64,000 nt of DNA from Arthrobacter sp. SLBN-83 (GTDB lineage Bacteria; Actinomycetota; Actinomycetes; Actinomycetales; Micrococcaceae): assembly GCF_006715285.1 (NCBI RefSeq), contig NZ_VFMX01000001.1:2294001-2358000 (forward strand). The letters run 5' to 3'. Position numbers and translations under genes: made by a program. The notes under the pieces are model-generated. The model saw nothing but the letters and a program-made list of their open reading frames with translations. It was not told where the DNA came from and did no database searches. Within the stretch, counting starts at the first letter, position 1, and every line of letters begins with the position of its first letter. Shown piece by piece: positions 7,311 through 15,575 of the stretch.

Positions 7311-8318
7311 ATGAGTGATGTCACTCCACTGAGAAATGCGGTCCGCAATGGCAGCGGGCTCAAGCGGTTGGGTGGAACCTGGGGCGAGCTGCTTGCGGAA
7401 TTCCTGGGCACGTTCGTGCTGATCGCGTTCGGCGACGGCGTCGTGGCCATGGCGGTCGCCGCGTTGCCCGGATCGGGCCGCGCCCAAACATCCACCACCA
7501 TCTTCATGGCCGCGGGCGATTGGTTGCTCATTGCGTGGGGATGGGCCCTGGCCGTGGCGTTGGCCGTCTACGTAGCCGGCGGCGTCAGCGGCGCCCACAT
7601 CAACCCGGCGGTGACGATTGCTTTCGCGGTCCGCCGCAAGTTCCCGTGGCGCAAAGTGGGCCCGTACATCGTGGCCCAGGTGGTGGGAGCTTTCGCCGGG
7701 GCGGCGTTGGTGTACCTGCTGTACTACAACGCCATCGACGCCTATAACAAAGCCGTTGGCACAGGCCGTGGCGACGCGAAGGGGCTGGCCACCTACTCCA
7801 TCTTCGCCACGTTCCCGGCGCCCTACTTCAACGGAAATGCCGTGGGTCCGCTGGTTGACCAGATCGTGGGCACGGCATTCCTGGTGATGTTCGTCGTGGC
7901 CATCATCGACATGCGCAACACGGCCGTCCAGGCGAACCTGGGCCCGTTCATGATCGGGCTCGCGGTGGCCGCCATCGGCATCTCCCTCGGCGCGAACGCC
8001 GGCTACGCCATCAACCCGGCCCGTGATTTCGGCCCACGGCTCTTCGCATGGATGGCCGGATGGGGCCAAACGGCGCTGCCTGGCACAGTTGACGGCGCGT
8101 TCAGCTGGTACTTCTGGGTGCCCATTGTCGGCCCGATCGTCGGCGGCGTGATTGGCGTGCTGATCTACGACTGGTTCATCGGTGACGTCCTCGACGCCCG
8201 CGCACGGACGCAGGAATCCACGCCTCCGGGCCGCGCCGGCGGCGAAACGCCTCCCGCCACCGAGGCTGCGACGTCCGTTCCGGAGACCCGGACCACCCCG
8301 AAGCGCAGGGCCGCCTGA
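7311..8318 (+). CDS. MIP-family channel, glycerol-facilitator type
   Basis: A 335-residue integral membrane channel for glycerol or small solutes. Both half-pore signatures are present: SGAHINPAVT with NPA at residues 98-100, and GYAINPARDFGPR with NPA at 235-237. The Asp directly after the second NPAR is the mark of glycerol-conducting members rather than strict water channels. Six hydrophobic helices are evident. About 35 extra polar residues at the C-terminus (ARTQESTPPG onwards) form a likely cytosolic tail. No glycerol kinase gene is adjacent. Repeat R5 follows the stop. Confidence 0.9.
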   Translation: MSDVTPLRNAVRNGSGLKRLGGTWGELLAEFLGTFVLIAFGDGVVAMAVAALPGSGRAQTSTTIFMAAGDWLLIAWGWALAVALAVYVAGGVSGAHINPAVTIAFAVRRKFPWRKVGPYIVAQVVGAFAGAALVYLLYYNAIDAYNKAVGTGRGDAKGLATYSIFATFPAPYFNGNAVGPLVDQIVGTAFLVMFVVAIIDMRNTAVQANLGPFMIGLAVAAIGISLGANAGYAINPARDFGPRLFAWMAGWGQTALPGTVDGAFSWYFWVPIVGPIVGGVIGVLIYDWFIGDVLDARARTQESTPPGRAGGETPPATEAATSVPETRTTPKRRAA

Positions 8319-8344
8319 CGCGCAGCCAGCCACAGGCAGGGAAA

Positions 8345-8495
8345 GCACGACGGCGGCGCCTCCTGGGAGCGCACGCTGGCGACGCGCATGTTCCCCGCCG
8401 AGGCGCACGTTCCCTTTCGCGGCCCAGATCTGGGCCGCGAAAGGGAACATCCGCGTCGAGAGCGCATGTGCGCGTCGAAGACGAAGAAGCGCGAC
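8345..8495. repeat. Dispersed repeat copy R5 with a 40-bp perfect palindrome
   Basis: It lies between the convergent aquaglyceroporin and histidine-kinase genes. It includes CACGACGGCGGCGCC, GACGCGCATGTTCC, and the central element at 8409-8448, which is its own exact reverse complement over 40 bases: GTTCCCTTTCGCGGCCCAGA followed by the complementary half. CCGCGTCGAGAG and GCGCGTCGAAG follow. This is the most symmetric member of the family. Confidence 0.8.
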
Positions 8496-8576
8496 CACGG
8501 CACCTCCTGAGTGCGGGAGGCCGGCGTCGCGCCTGTTCCCCGCCGGCGCCCCGCAATCAGCCCGAGGAGCGCGCGC

Positions 8577-9587
8577 TCAGGCCGAAGCCAAAGGCAGCGC
8601 CAGTTCCATCGCGGTCCCGTCCGGGCCGGTGCGGGCCACCTTCACGGTGCCGCCGGCCGCGGACGCGATCTCGCGGACCAGGGCCAGCCCGATCCCGAAG
8701 CTCCGCCGCCCCGTAGAATCACCAGTCCCACCGGCGCGGACAAAGCGGTCGAAAATCCGGTCCAGGTCAACACCGGTGATCCCGGATCCCGTGTCCGCCA
8801 CCCGGACCAGCGCCCAGGTACCCGCCACCGAGGCGGTGATGGTGATGCTCCCGCCCGCCGGAGTATGCGCCAGCGCATTGTCCGCCAGCCCCAGCACCGC
8901 CCGCCGGAACGAACTGGGATCAATCTGCACCAAAGCCGGCCCGCCGCCGTCGAACGTTAACTGGACGCCCTGCTGCCGGGCGAGGTCCTGAAGGCTCCCC
9001 GCAACCGACTCTGCAGCCGAAGCCACGTCCACCGGCGCCACCTCCGGCATGGGCGCGGAACCGGTCGCGGCCAGGAGCAGCTCGTTCACGATCCCCGTAA
9101 GGGTGGATGCGTCCTCCCGGATCTTCGCCAGGGCGAGCGCGGGCTCAGAGCCGGGTTCGGCTTTCCGCTGGGCAAGCTGGATGCGGGTGTCCAGGATGGC
9201 GAGCGGGGTGCGCAGTTCGTGGCTGGCGTCCTGGACGAACCGCCGTTGCCGGGCCAGCGCTTCGCCCAGCGGCCGGATGGCGCTGCGCGCGCTGAGCCAG
9301 CCCACCACCCCGGCCAGCACAATGCCCGCCAGGCCGGCCAGGATCATCCCCTCGATCAGGTCCCCGGAATCGAGGTAGGTGTACGGCCTTCCAGGTTCGG
9401 AAGCGGGCTGGACCGGATGCGCGAGTTTGTACATCAGGAAGGCGGTGGCGGCGGCCAGGAGGATGAGCACCAGCGCGGCAACCCCGGCGCTGATCCGTAA
9501 TGCCACCTTCAGGGACGCGCGGCGCAGGATTTCCCGGTCCGGGTCGCCGCCGGCAGCAGGGGAGGAGCGTGGAACGAAACCACTCAT
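8577..9587 (-). CDS. Two-component sensor histidine kinase
   Basis: A 336-residue membrane kinase. Transmembrane helices at about 30-52 and 80-98 enclose a very short extracytoplasmic loop of roughly 25 residues. The HisKA motif SHELRTPLA places the phosphorylated His near residue 123. The ATPase domain has DNALAHTPAGG (N box), VADTGSGITG (G1) and GIGLALVREIA (G2). Its start overlaps the response-regulator stop by four bases, so the two are translationally coupled. The short loop suggests sensing within or close to the membrane. The signal is unknown. Confidence 0.92.
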   Translation of the reverse strand: MSGFVPRSSPAAGGDPDREILRRASLKVALRISAGVAALVLILLAAATAFLMYKLAHPVQPASEPGRPYTYLDSGDLIEGMILAGLAGIVLAGVVGWLSARSAIRPLGEALARQRRFVQDASHELRTPLAILDTRIQLAQRKAEPGSEPALALAKIREDASTLTGIVNELLLAATGSAPMPEVAPVDVASAAESVAGSLQDLARQQGVQLTFDGGGPALVQIDPSSFRRAVLGLADNALAHTPAGGSITITASVAGTWALVRVADTGSGITGVDLDRIFDRFVRAGGTGDSTGRRSFGIGLALVREIASAAGGTVKVARTGPDGTAMELALPLASA

Positions 9588-10267
9588 GACGGGTCGCCAA
9601 TCTGGTAGCCCACGCCGTGGACGGTGCGGATCACGGTCCTGTCGATCTTGCGGCGCAGGTGGTGGACATAGGTATCGATGACGCCGGGCTGGTCCGTCTC
9701 CTGGAAGTGCGCGGCGAGCAGTTCGTCCCGGGTGAACACCCGCTCGGGCTCCGCAGCCAGCGCGGCCAGCACCTCGGCCTCCTTCGCGGTCAACGTCACC
9801 AGATCGCCGTACAGGGAGCGGACAGCGCGCGACGCCGGGTGGAATTCCCAGCTGCCGATGCTCACCGGCCCAGCGGCCAGCCCCGCGGGCGGACCGTAGG
9901 TGCGTGTCAGTGCGCGCAGGCGCGCAGCCAGCTCACCGCCGTCGAACGGTTTTGTCAAGTAGTCGTTGGCACCGGCGTCCAGGCCGCGGACTTTCTCGTC
10001 GGTATCGCCCAGCGCGGTGAGGATCAGGATGGGGGTGCCGATGCCCTTGGCCCGCAGGGCGGCGATGAGGCTAAGGCCGTCCATGACAGGCAGGCCGCGG
10101 TCGATCACCATCGCGTCCCACGGCTGCGTCAGCCCCAGGTGCAGGCCCTCCTGCCCGTTCGCTGCGAGCCGCACCGTGAAGTCGGGCTCCAGCAGCTCGG
10201 CAATCAGCGGACCCAGGACGGGATCGTCCTCCACCAGCAGCAGGGCCGGCCCCTCACCTGTCGTCAT
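9584..10267 (-). CDS. OmpR-family response regulator
   Basis: A 227-residue regulator. The receiver domain has the acidic pair in LLVEDDPVLG, the phosphoacceptor Asp near residue 56 (AMVIDRGLPVMDG), the Thr in LILTALG and the Lys in YLTKPF. The C-terminal winged helix includes LTAKEAEVLAALAAEPERVF and TYVHHLRRKID. It is the first gene of a minus-strand pair with the kinase (ATGA overlap). Targets are not evident; the DedA and PAP2 membrane genes directly upstream on the same strand are candidates by position only. Confidence 0.94.
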   Translation of the reverse strand: MTTGEGPALLLVEDDPVLGPLIAELLEPDFTVRLAANGQEGLHLGLTQPWDAMVIDRGLPVMDGLSLIAALRAKGIGTPILILTALGDTDEKVRGLDAGANDYLTKPFDGGELAARLRALTRTYGPPAGLAAGPVSIGSWEFHPASRAVRSLYGDLVTLTAKEAEVLAALAAEPERVFTRDELLAAHFQETDQPGVIDTYVHHLRRKIDRTVIRTVHGVGYQIGDPS

Positions 10268-10272
10268 GCCGC

Positions 10273-10965
10273 CTATTCTTCCGCAGCCGCCTCTGCCACG
10301 GGTTCAGCAGGTTCCGCAGCCGCCAGCTTTGCCTTCCGCCGGCGCTTCACGTACTCCACAATCCACGGCACCACGGAGACCAGGACCATCACCACGGCAA
10401 TGACGTCGATGTTGTTGGCGATGATCGCGTAGTGTCCCAGCCACGTGCCCAGGAGGGTCACCGACGTCGCCCATGCCAGGGCGCCCGCCATGTTCCAGAG
10501 GGTGAACGCCTTGTATTCGTAGCGGGCCATTCCGGCGGTGACCGGCGCGAAGGTGCGCACCATGGGCACAAAACGGGCCAGTACGACGGCGGCGCCTCCA
10601 TGGCGGCGGAAGAACTCTTCCGTGACGGTCAGGTGGGCGGTTTTGAGGATGCGGGCATCGTCCTTGAACCAGCGGCGGCCGAATTTGCGCCCCAGCAGGT
10701 ACCCCACCTGGTCGCCGCCGATCGCGGCCGCGGTGATCACGCCGATCAGCAGTGGCAGCGCCAGGTTCAGCTGCTGGTGCAGGAGGCCGGCGGTGAAGAG
10801 GAGGGAATCGCCGGGCAGGAAGGGGAACAGCACCCCGGATTCGATGAACACCATCGCGGCGATGACGCCCAGTGCGGCCGGGCCAAAGCCTTCCAGCAGG
10901 CCGGCGGGGTCAAGCAGTGACGGCGAACCGGTGGCCGCTGCCAGAGGTAACAGGAGGGTGTGCAT
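10273..10965 (-). CDS. DedA-family membrane protein
   Basis: A 230-residue DedA/VTT-domain protein. Members work in lipid-carrier or phospholipid translocation and membrane homeostasis. Signatures seen are FIESGVLFPFLPGDSLLF, GDQVGYLLGRKFGRRWF and ARFVPMVRTFAPVTAGMAR, with the conserved Gly, Asp and Arg residues. The ATG at 10965 (MHTLLLPLAA) was chosen because the long open frame upstream only shadows the PAP2 gene. The basic C-terminal tail (KRRRKAK, then Glu/Ala-rich) is cytosolic. It follows the PAP2 gene by five bases, so the two are an operon, perhaps dealing with the same undecaprenyl or phospholipid pool. Confidence 0.92.
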   Translation of the reverse strand: MHTLLLPLAAATGSPSLLDPAGLLEGFGPAALGVIAAMVFIESGVLFPFLPGDSLLFTAGLLHQQLNLALPLLIGVITAAAIGGDQVGYLLGRKFGRRWFKDDARILKTAHLTVTEEFFRRHGGAAVVLARFVPMVRTFAPVTAGMARYEYKAFTLWNMAGALAWATSVTLLGTWLGHYAIIANNIDVIAVVMVLVSVVPWIVEYVKRRRKAKLAAAEPAEPVAEAAAEE

Positions 10966-10970
10966 TATTG

Positions 10971-11777
10971 CTACGCCCGGCCGAAGGGGCGGAGGACCGT
11001 GGCCGGAAGGCGTTCCACCAGCGCGGGGGCATAGCGGTTCCAGAGCCCGGCGAGCAGCACGGCGGCGGCGCTCGCGGCCAGGAAGGAGGCCGCGACGTCG
11101 GTGGGGTAGTGGACCCCCACGTACAGCCGGGACCAGGCGACGATGAGCGCCATCGCGGCTCCCGCCACCGCTACCGGCTTGGCCCAGCGGGTCCGGCGGG
11201 CCAGGAAGTACAGCGCGAAGGCCAGGGCCACGGCGAAGCTGACGTGCCCGCTGGGGAAGCTGTTGGATCCGGTCTCGGGCGCCAGGGGGTCGAACAGCAG
11301 CGCCGGGTTGGGCCGCTGCCGGGCGAGCAGGAGCTTGAAGGCCTCGCTCGCCACCCAGCCCGAGCACGCGGTAAGCCCGAAGGCCACGGCGGTCACCAGG
11401 TCGCGCCGGATCAGCCAGATGCCCAGGGCGGCGACCGCGATGAGGGCCAGGCCGACTACCGGGCCGAACAGCAGGTTGATCCCCATCGCCACGGCGGTCA
11501 GCACGGCAACGTGGTGCAGGCTGAGGTTTTGGTCAACGCCCAGTTCTGCGGTCGTGTCGCCGGGGACCAATTGCACGGTAAGGCGCAGGACCACGACGGC
11601 GGCGCACAGCAGGATGCCCACCGGCAGCCAGTAGCGGGGCTGGGGGAGTGCCCTGAACTGGGTGCCGACGGCCGGGGGTGCCGTGGGCGTGCTGTGCTGT
11701 TGCGGTCGGTCGTCGCGGGCTGATCCGTGCATTTCTTCCTTGGGGCGTGGCGTGGGGGCCGCTGTTCGGCCCGTCAT
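10971..11777 (-). CDS. PAP2-family membrane phosphatase
   Basis: A 268-residue membrane phosphatase of the type-2 phosphatidic acid/undecaprenyl-diphosphate family. The three catalytic motifs are present: KLLLARQRP, PSGH within SNSFPSGHVSF, and SRLYVGVHYPTDV with the nucleophile-assisting His. Six hydrophobic helices follow a 50-residue Pro/Arg-rich cytosolic N-terminus. The ATG at 11777 lies six bases after GGGGGAGAG; GTG 11783 and ATG 11732 are alternatives. Substrate (lipid phosphate or pyrophosphate) is not determined. Confidence 0.9.
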   Translation of the reverse strand: MTGRTAAPTPRPKEEMHGSARDDRPQQHSTPTAPPAVGTQFRALPQPRYWLPVGILLCAAVVVLRLTVQLVPGDTTAELGVDQNLSLHHVAVLTAVAMGINLLFGPVVGLALIAVAALGIWLIRRDLVTAVAFGLTACSGWVASEAFKLLLARQRPNPALLFDPLAPETGSNSFPSGHVSFAVALAFALYFLARRTRWAKPVAVAGAAMALIVAWSRLYVGVHYPTDVAASFLAASAAAVLLAGLWNRYAPALVERLPATVLRPFGRA

Positions 11778-11842
11778 TTCCACTCTCCCCCTTGGGCTTT
11801 AAGAAAGGCTTAAGAAGTGCTGGTTCCCGGCCGTGGGCAGGC

Positions 11843-12051
11843 CGTACGACGGCGGCCCGCGCCTTTCGCCCGCGTCTTTCGCCCGCGGCGTGCCGGGGTG
11901 GCGGGTTGCCGGCCTGCCGGGGACGCGCAGTGACGGCGACGCGCAAATCCGTTTTCGCTGCGCAGATTCCCCGTCGCTCCGCATATTTAGGCCGCGCAGG
12001 GGAGCGTCCGCGTCGGTGGTGAATATCCGCGTCGTCGAAAGTGCATCGGGG
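11843..12051. repeat. Dispersed repeat copy R6 (long form)
   Basis: It fills most of the 380-base gap before the small gene at 12161. It has GTACGACGGCGGCCCGC, a doubled CTTTCGCCCGCG, GACGCGCAAATCCG, TTTTCGCTGCGCAGATTCC, CGCATATTTAGGCCGCGCAG, GAATATCCGCGTCG and GTCGAAAGTGCA. Nothing else in this gap looks coding. A 7-bp inverted repeat GGTCCGA/TCGGACC (12118-12141) stands between it and the ribosome site of the next gene. Confidence 0.7.
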
Positions 12052-12160
12052 GCTGATCCGATTCAGAGGCTTTCAGCCCTAAGCCGCCGGAGCTGTTCAC
12101 CGCACACTGTTCTCGAGGGTCCGATCAGTAGGGTTCGGACCAGGTGCGGGAGGAAATCTG

Positions 12161-12397
12161 ATGGACGTTCGGGTCGTGGAGTCGCTGGTTATGGCGGAGA
12201 TCGGGGACGGCGTGCTCACCGCCCTGTACCCGGTGGAGCATTGCGCGCGGTGGGAGTTCGGGCCCTGGGCTCCGCTGATGGGCTGGTTCAAGCAACGCGC
12301 GGGCCTGACACGGATCCTTGGGGTGGCACAGGTGGCCGGTGCCTTGGCGGTGGCCGCAACTTTGTCCAAGACTCCGGGGCCGGCCTGGAAGAAGTGA
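12161..12397 (+). CDS. Small hypothetical protein with a C-terminal hydrophobic segment
   Basis: A 78-residue protein beginning MDVRVVESLVMAEIGDG. It has one moderately hydrophobic stretch near residues 52-66 and ends in KTPGPAWKK. No family is recognised. Support for a real gene comes from a strong GGGAGGAAATC ribosome site seven bases before the ATG and from its position outside the repeat copies on both sides. It is isolated from other genes. Confidence 0.5.
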   Translation: MDVRVVESLVMAEIGDGVLTALYPVEHCARWEFGPWAPLMGWFKQRAGLTRILGVAQVAGALAVAATLSKTPGPAWKK

Positions 12398-12563
12398 CCC
12401 CGGAGCGCGTGGATTTAGTGTATTCAGGCGCGTGAGGGCCCGGCCAGACTCGTCCCGCCTGGGAAATTGACTCCCGGAAGGCACCCCCTGTTTCCGCTGC
12501 GATGCCTTCAGGCGCCCTATATACGGGTCGCCCAGGTGAGTAGCCGCCGCGGTAAAGGTTATG

Positions 12564-12970
12564 CGCGTCGAAAGTGCAGCTGCCGGACTTGGGTGAGAGA
12601 ACGTACGACGGCGGCCCGCCCCTTGCGCGCACGTCGTGCCGACGACGCGGATACTCGTTTCCGCTGCGCAGATTCCGCTTCGCTGCCCGGATTCGGGGTG
12701 CGCAGGGGAGCATCAGCCGCGCTGACGAATATCCGCGTCGAAAGTGCAGCTGCCGGGCTTGGGTGAGAGAACGTACGACGGCGGGCCGCCCCTTGCGCGC
12801 ACGTCGTGCCGACGATGCGGATACTCGTTTGCGCTGCGCAGTTTCCTTTTCGCTGCCCGGATTTAGGGTGCGCAGGTGAGTACCCGCCGCGGCAATGAAT
12901 ATCCGCGTCGAAAGGTCAGGGGTTGGGGTTGGGTGAGAGAACGTACGACGGCGGCCCGCCCCTTGCGCAG
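12564..12970. repeat. Tandem array of a ~170-bp repeat unit
   Basis: Two full units and a partial third. CGCGTCGAAAGTGCAGCTGC ends its CGCGTCG at 12570 and 12740, and the third occurrence (with diverged sequence after CGCGTCGAAA) ends at 12910, so the period is exactly 170. Each unit carries GGGTGAGAGAACGTACGACG, GCGCGCACGTCGTGCCGACG, GGATACTCGTTT, GCTGCGCAG and GAATATCCGCGTCG. The unit shares landmarks with the dispersed copies R1-R6, so the array is a local amplification of that family. A further partial copy precedes it at about 12485-12563. Confidence 0.85.
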
Positions 12971-12971
12971 G

Positions 12972-13090
12972 ACGTGAGCGCGCGTTGGAGGAAAGGTTGC
13001 CAAACGTGATGGGGCGTTGGAGGGAAGGATGCCAAACGTGAGCGGGCGCTGGAGGAAAGGTTGCCAGATGTGAGCGGGAGTTGAAAGAGG
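12972..13090. repeat. 32-bp direct tandem repeats upstream of the paa promoter
   Basis: Units begin at 12972, 13004, 13036 and 13068, a strict 32-base period; the last is partial. Each reads approximately ACGTGAGCGGGCGTTGGAGG followed by AAAGGTTGCCAA, with few changes between copies. There are no spacers. The array ends 11 bases before the presumed -35 box of the paa operon. It is distinct in sequence from the 170-bp array that precedes it. Confidence 0.85.
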
Positions 13091-13100
13091 GGCGGCACGC

Positions 13101-13149
13101 TTGACGAGTTCCGGCGCGCCAACATATCCTGAACGAACGGTCGGTAAAT
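13101..13149 (+). promoter_or_regulatory. paa operon promoter with PaaR-like operator
   Basis: A promoter is seen as TTGACG at 13101-13106, an 18-base spacer and TATCCT at 13125-13130. Overlapping the -10 box and extending downstream, 13128-13149 is an imperfect palindrome around GAACGAACGGTCGGT. From memory it agrees at nearly all fixed positions with the motif reported for the TetR-type phenylacetate repressor PaaR of Corynebacterium (ACTNACCG-NN-CG-NN-CGGTNAGT). Its position would block transcription until phenylacetyl-CoA is made. No paaR gene lies in the window. Confidence 0.65.
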
Positions 13150-13189
13150 AATTCCGAGCCGCCCATCAGGTCTTTGCATAGGAGCAACC

Positions 13190-14185
13190 ATGGCAGCGCA
13201 GAACTTGCAGTCAGTGCCGGCTGAGCTAACCCCGGAAGAGGATGCGGCAGGCCAGGCCCACTTCGACCGAATCATCGCCGAGGACTCACGGATCGAGCCC
13301 CGCGACTGGATGCCCGCCGCCTACCGCAAGACCCTGCTGCGCCAGGTGAGCCAGCACGCGCACTCGGAAATCATCGGCATGCAGCCGGAGGCCAACTGGA
13401 TTTCCCGCGCCCCCAGCCTGAAGCGCAAGGCCATCCTCATGGCCAAGGTCCAGGACGAGGCCGGCCACGGGCTCTACCTCTACTCCGCCGCCGAGACCCT
13501 GGGCCAGTCCAGGGACAAGATGATGGACGACCTCATCGCCGGCAAGGCCCGCTACTCCAGCATCTTCAACTACCCGGCCCTCACCTGGGCAGACATGGGC
13601 GCCATCGGCTGGCTGGTGGACGGCGCAGCCATCTGCAACCAGGTCCCGCTGTGCCGCGCGTCGTACGGTCCCTACGGCCGCGCGATGGTCCGCATCTGCA
13701 AGGAAGAGTCCTTCCACCAGCGCCAGGGCTTCGAGATCCTCTTGGAACTCTCCAACGGCACCCCCGAGCAGAAGCAGATGGCCCAGGACGCGGTGAACCG
13801 CTGGTACGCCCCGGCCCTGATGATGTTCGGCCCGCCGGACGACGATTCCCCCAACTCCAAGCAGTCCATGGCATGGAACATCAAGCGGTTCAGCAATGAC
13901 GAGCTCCGCAGCCGCTTCGTCGGCATGATGGTGGAGCAGGTCCGGGTCCTGGGCCTCACCCTCCCCGATGACCAGGTCCGCTTCAACGAGGACACCAAGA
14001 AGTGGGAGCACGGCCCCCTTGACTGGCACGAGTTCCAGGAAGTCCTGGCCGGCCGCGGTCCCTGCAACGCCCAGCGCCTTGAGCGCCGGAGGGCAGCGCA
14101 CGACGACGGCGCCTGGGTCCGCGAGGCAGCGGCGGCTTACGCAGCAAAACAGTCAGCAAAGATGCAGAAGGAACACGCAGCATGA
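13190..14185 (+). CDS. paaA: 1,2-phenylacetyl-CoA epoxidase, catalytic subunit PaaA
   Basis: A 331-residue di-iron subunit of the multicomponent oxygenase that epoxidises the ring of phenylacetyl-CoA in aerobic phenylacetate breakdown. Iron-ligand motifs are [13 protein letters not shown] and [18 protein letters not shown], and the family stretch [20 protein letters not shown] is intact. Length is normal. ATG follows AGGAG by six bases. It is the first gene of paaABCDE; its stop overlaps the paaB start by four bases. Confidence 0.97.
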   Translation: MAAQNLQSVPAELTPEEDAAGQAHFDRIIAEDSRIEPRDWMPAAYRKTLLRQVSQHAHSEIIGMQPEANWISRAPSLKRKAILMAKVQDEAGHGLYLYSAAETLGQSRDKMMDDLIAGKARYSSIFNYPALTWADMGAIGWLVDGAAICNQVPLCRASYGPYGRAMVRICKEESFHQRQGFEILLELSNGTPEQKQMAQDAVNRWYAPALMMFGPPDDDSPNSKQSMAWNIKRFSNDELRSRFVGMMVEQVRVLGLTLPDDQVRFNEDTKKWEHGPLDWHEFQEVLAGRGPCNAQRLERRRAAHDDGAWVREAAAAYAAKQSAKMQKEHAA

Positions 14186-14661
14186 GCCCCCACGGCAACC
14201 CCGAAACCCCGGCAAGCTCGGCCACCGAGATCAACCGCGAAGCCCCCAAGGCTTCCCCGGTGGTTGAGCCGGCCGAAGCCAAGGCCAGCCCCAAAATCCC
14301 CACCGACTCCCCAACTTCGCAAGCTCAGCCGGGGACCCCTGTCGGCGTGGCCCCTGCCCCGGCCGTCAACCACCATGACCGCTCCACCTGGGGCCTCTGG
14401 GAGGTCTTCGTCCGGTCCAGTCGCGGCCTGAGCCACGTCCACGCCGGATCCCTGCACGCCCCGGACGCCGCCATGGCCCTCCGCAACGCGCGTGACCTCT
14501 ACACCCGCCGCAATGAGGGCGTCTCCATCTGGGTTGTCCCGGCCGACGCCATCGCCGCCAGCGACCCCGACTCCAAGGGCTCCTTCTTCGAGTCCCCGCA
14601 GGGCAAGGACTACCGGCACGCCACGTACTACACCAAGAGCGAAGGGGTGAAGCACCTGTGA
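14182..14661 (+). CDS. paaB: 1,2-phenylacetyl-CoA epoxidase subunit PaaB, with long N-terminal extension
   Basis: A 159-residue subunit that helps assemble the epoxidase. The conserved core starts near residue 66 ([20 protein letters not shown]) and runs to the C-terminal [13 protein letters not shown]. Usual PaaB proteins are about 95 residues, so roughly 60 residues at the N-terminus are extra. That part is low-complexity, rich in Pro, Ala, Ser and Glu. The start at 14182 is fixed by the ATGA overlap with paaA; no ATG lies between it and the core. Part of the extension (14259-14280) resembles the GGTTGAGCTTGTCGAAACC repeat found twice downstream. Confidence 0.95.
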   Translation: MSPHGNPETPASSATEINREAPKASPVVEPAEAKASPKIPTDSPTSQAQPGTPVGVAPAPAVNHHDRSTWGLWEVFVRSSRGLSHVHAGSLHAPDAAMALRNARDLYTRRNEGVSIWVVPADAIAASDPDSKGSFFESPQGKDYRHATYYTKSEGVKHL

Positions 14662-15575
14662 GCCCCGAGACAACACACACGGAAGGCCACGGCGACATCT
14701 CCACAGGCGTGGCCGGCGGAGACTCGAACGCGAGCGCAACAAGAATCACCCCCGGCAACGCCCTCCGCCCGGAGGACATCGCCCTGGAGGTCAAGACCGG
14801 CCTCGCCAAGCCAAGCGAGGACGTCGCGGAATACGCACTGAGGCTCGGCGATGACGCCCTCATCCTCGCGCAGCGCCTGGGCCACTGGATCTCCCGTGCA
14901 CCCGAGCTGGAGGAGGACATCGCCCTGGGCAACATCGCCTTGGACCAGCTGGGCCACGCCCGCAGCTTCCTCACCTACGCCGGTGCCGGCATGCCCGATG
15001 AGGACGGCACGGCCAAGTCCGAGGATGACCTGGCCTACTTCCGCCGCGAGCACGAGTTCCGCAGTGTCCAGCTGTTCGAGCAGCCCAACGGCGACTTCGC
15101 GGCCACCATCGCCCGCCAGTTCGTGGTGAGCTACTACCAGTACGAGCTCTACCGCCGCCTCACCGAATCCACGGACGCCACCCTGGCCGCCATCGCCGCC
15201 AAGGCCGTGAAGGAAGTGGACTACCACCGCGACCACAGCACCCAGTGGGTCCTGCGCCTGGCGGGCGGCACGGAGGAATCGCGCACCCGGATGATCCACG
15301 GCCTGCGCACTATGTGGCCGTACGTCAGCGAACTGTTCCAGGACGATGACCTGACGCGACGCCTCGCTGAGGCGGGTGCCGCCGTCGCGCCTTCCAGCCT
15401 GCGGGAGGACTTTGACCGCCTCGTCGCAGACGTCCTCAAGGAAGCCGAGCTGGAGGTCCCGGACGTGCCCGCAGCCCCCGGCGGCGGCCGGTACGGCAAG
15501 CACTCGGAGTACCTGGGCTACATCCTCGCGGAGATGCAGGTGCTGGCCCGCGAGCATCCCGGGGCGAGCTGGTGA
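14658..15575 (+). CDS. paaC: 1,2-phenylacetyl-CoA epoxidase, structural subunit PaaC
   Basis: A 305-residue ferritin-like partner of PaaA that lacks the full di-iron site and stabilises the heteromer. Recognisable stretches are LGDDALILAQRLGHWISRAP, ALDQLGHARSFLTYAG and VKEVDYHRDHSTQWVLRL. An extension of about 45 residues at the N-terminus ([10 protein letters not shown] onwards) precedes the core. The GTG start overlaps the paaB stop, and its own stop overlaps the paaD start (GTGA). Confidence 0.96.
   Translation: MSPETTHTEGHGDISTGVAGGDSNASATRITPGNALRPEDIALEVKTGLAKPSEDVAEYALRLGDDALILAQRLGHWISRAPELEEDIALGNIALDQLGHARSFLTYAGAGMPDEDGTAKSEDDLAYFRREHEFRSVQLFEQPNGDFAATIARQFVVSYYQYELYRRLTESTDATLAAIAAKAVKEVDYHRDHSTQWVLRLAGGTEESRTRMIHGLRTMWPYVSELFQDDDLTRRLAEAGAAVAPSSLREDFDRLVADVLKEAELEVPDVPAAPGGGRYGKHSEYLGYILAEMQVLAREHPGASW

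Noticed and set aside
12972..13090. CRISPR array
   Set aside because: The 32-bp units are directly adjacent, with no unique spacers between them, and no cas gene is present.
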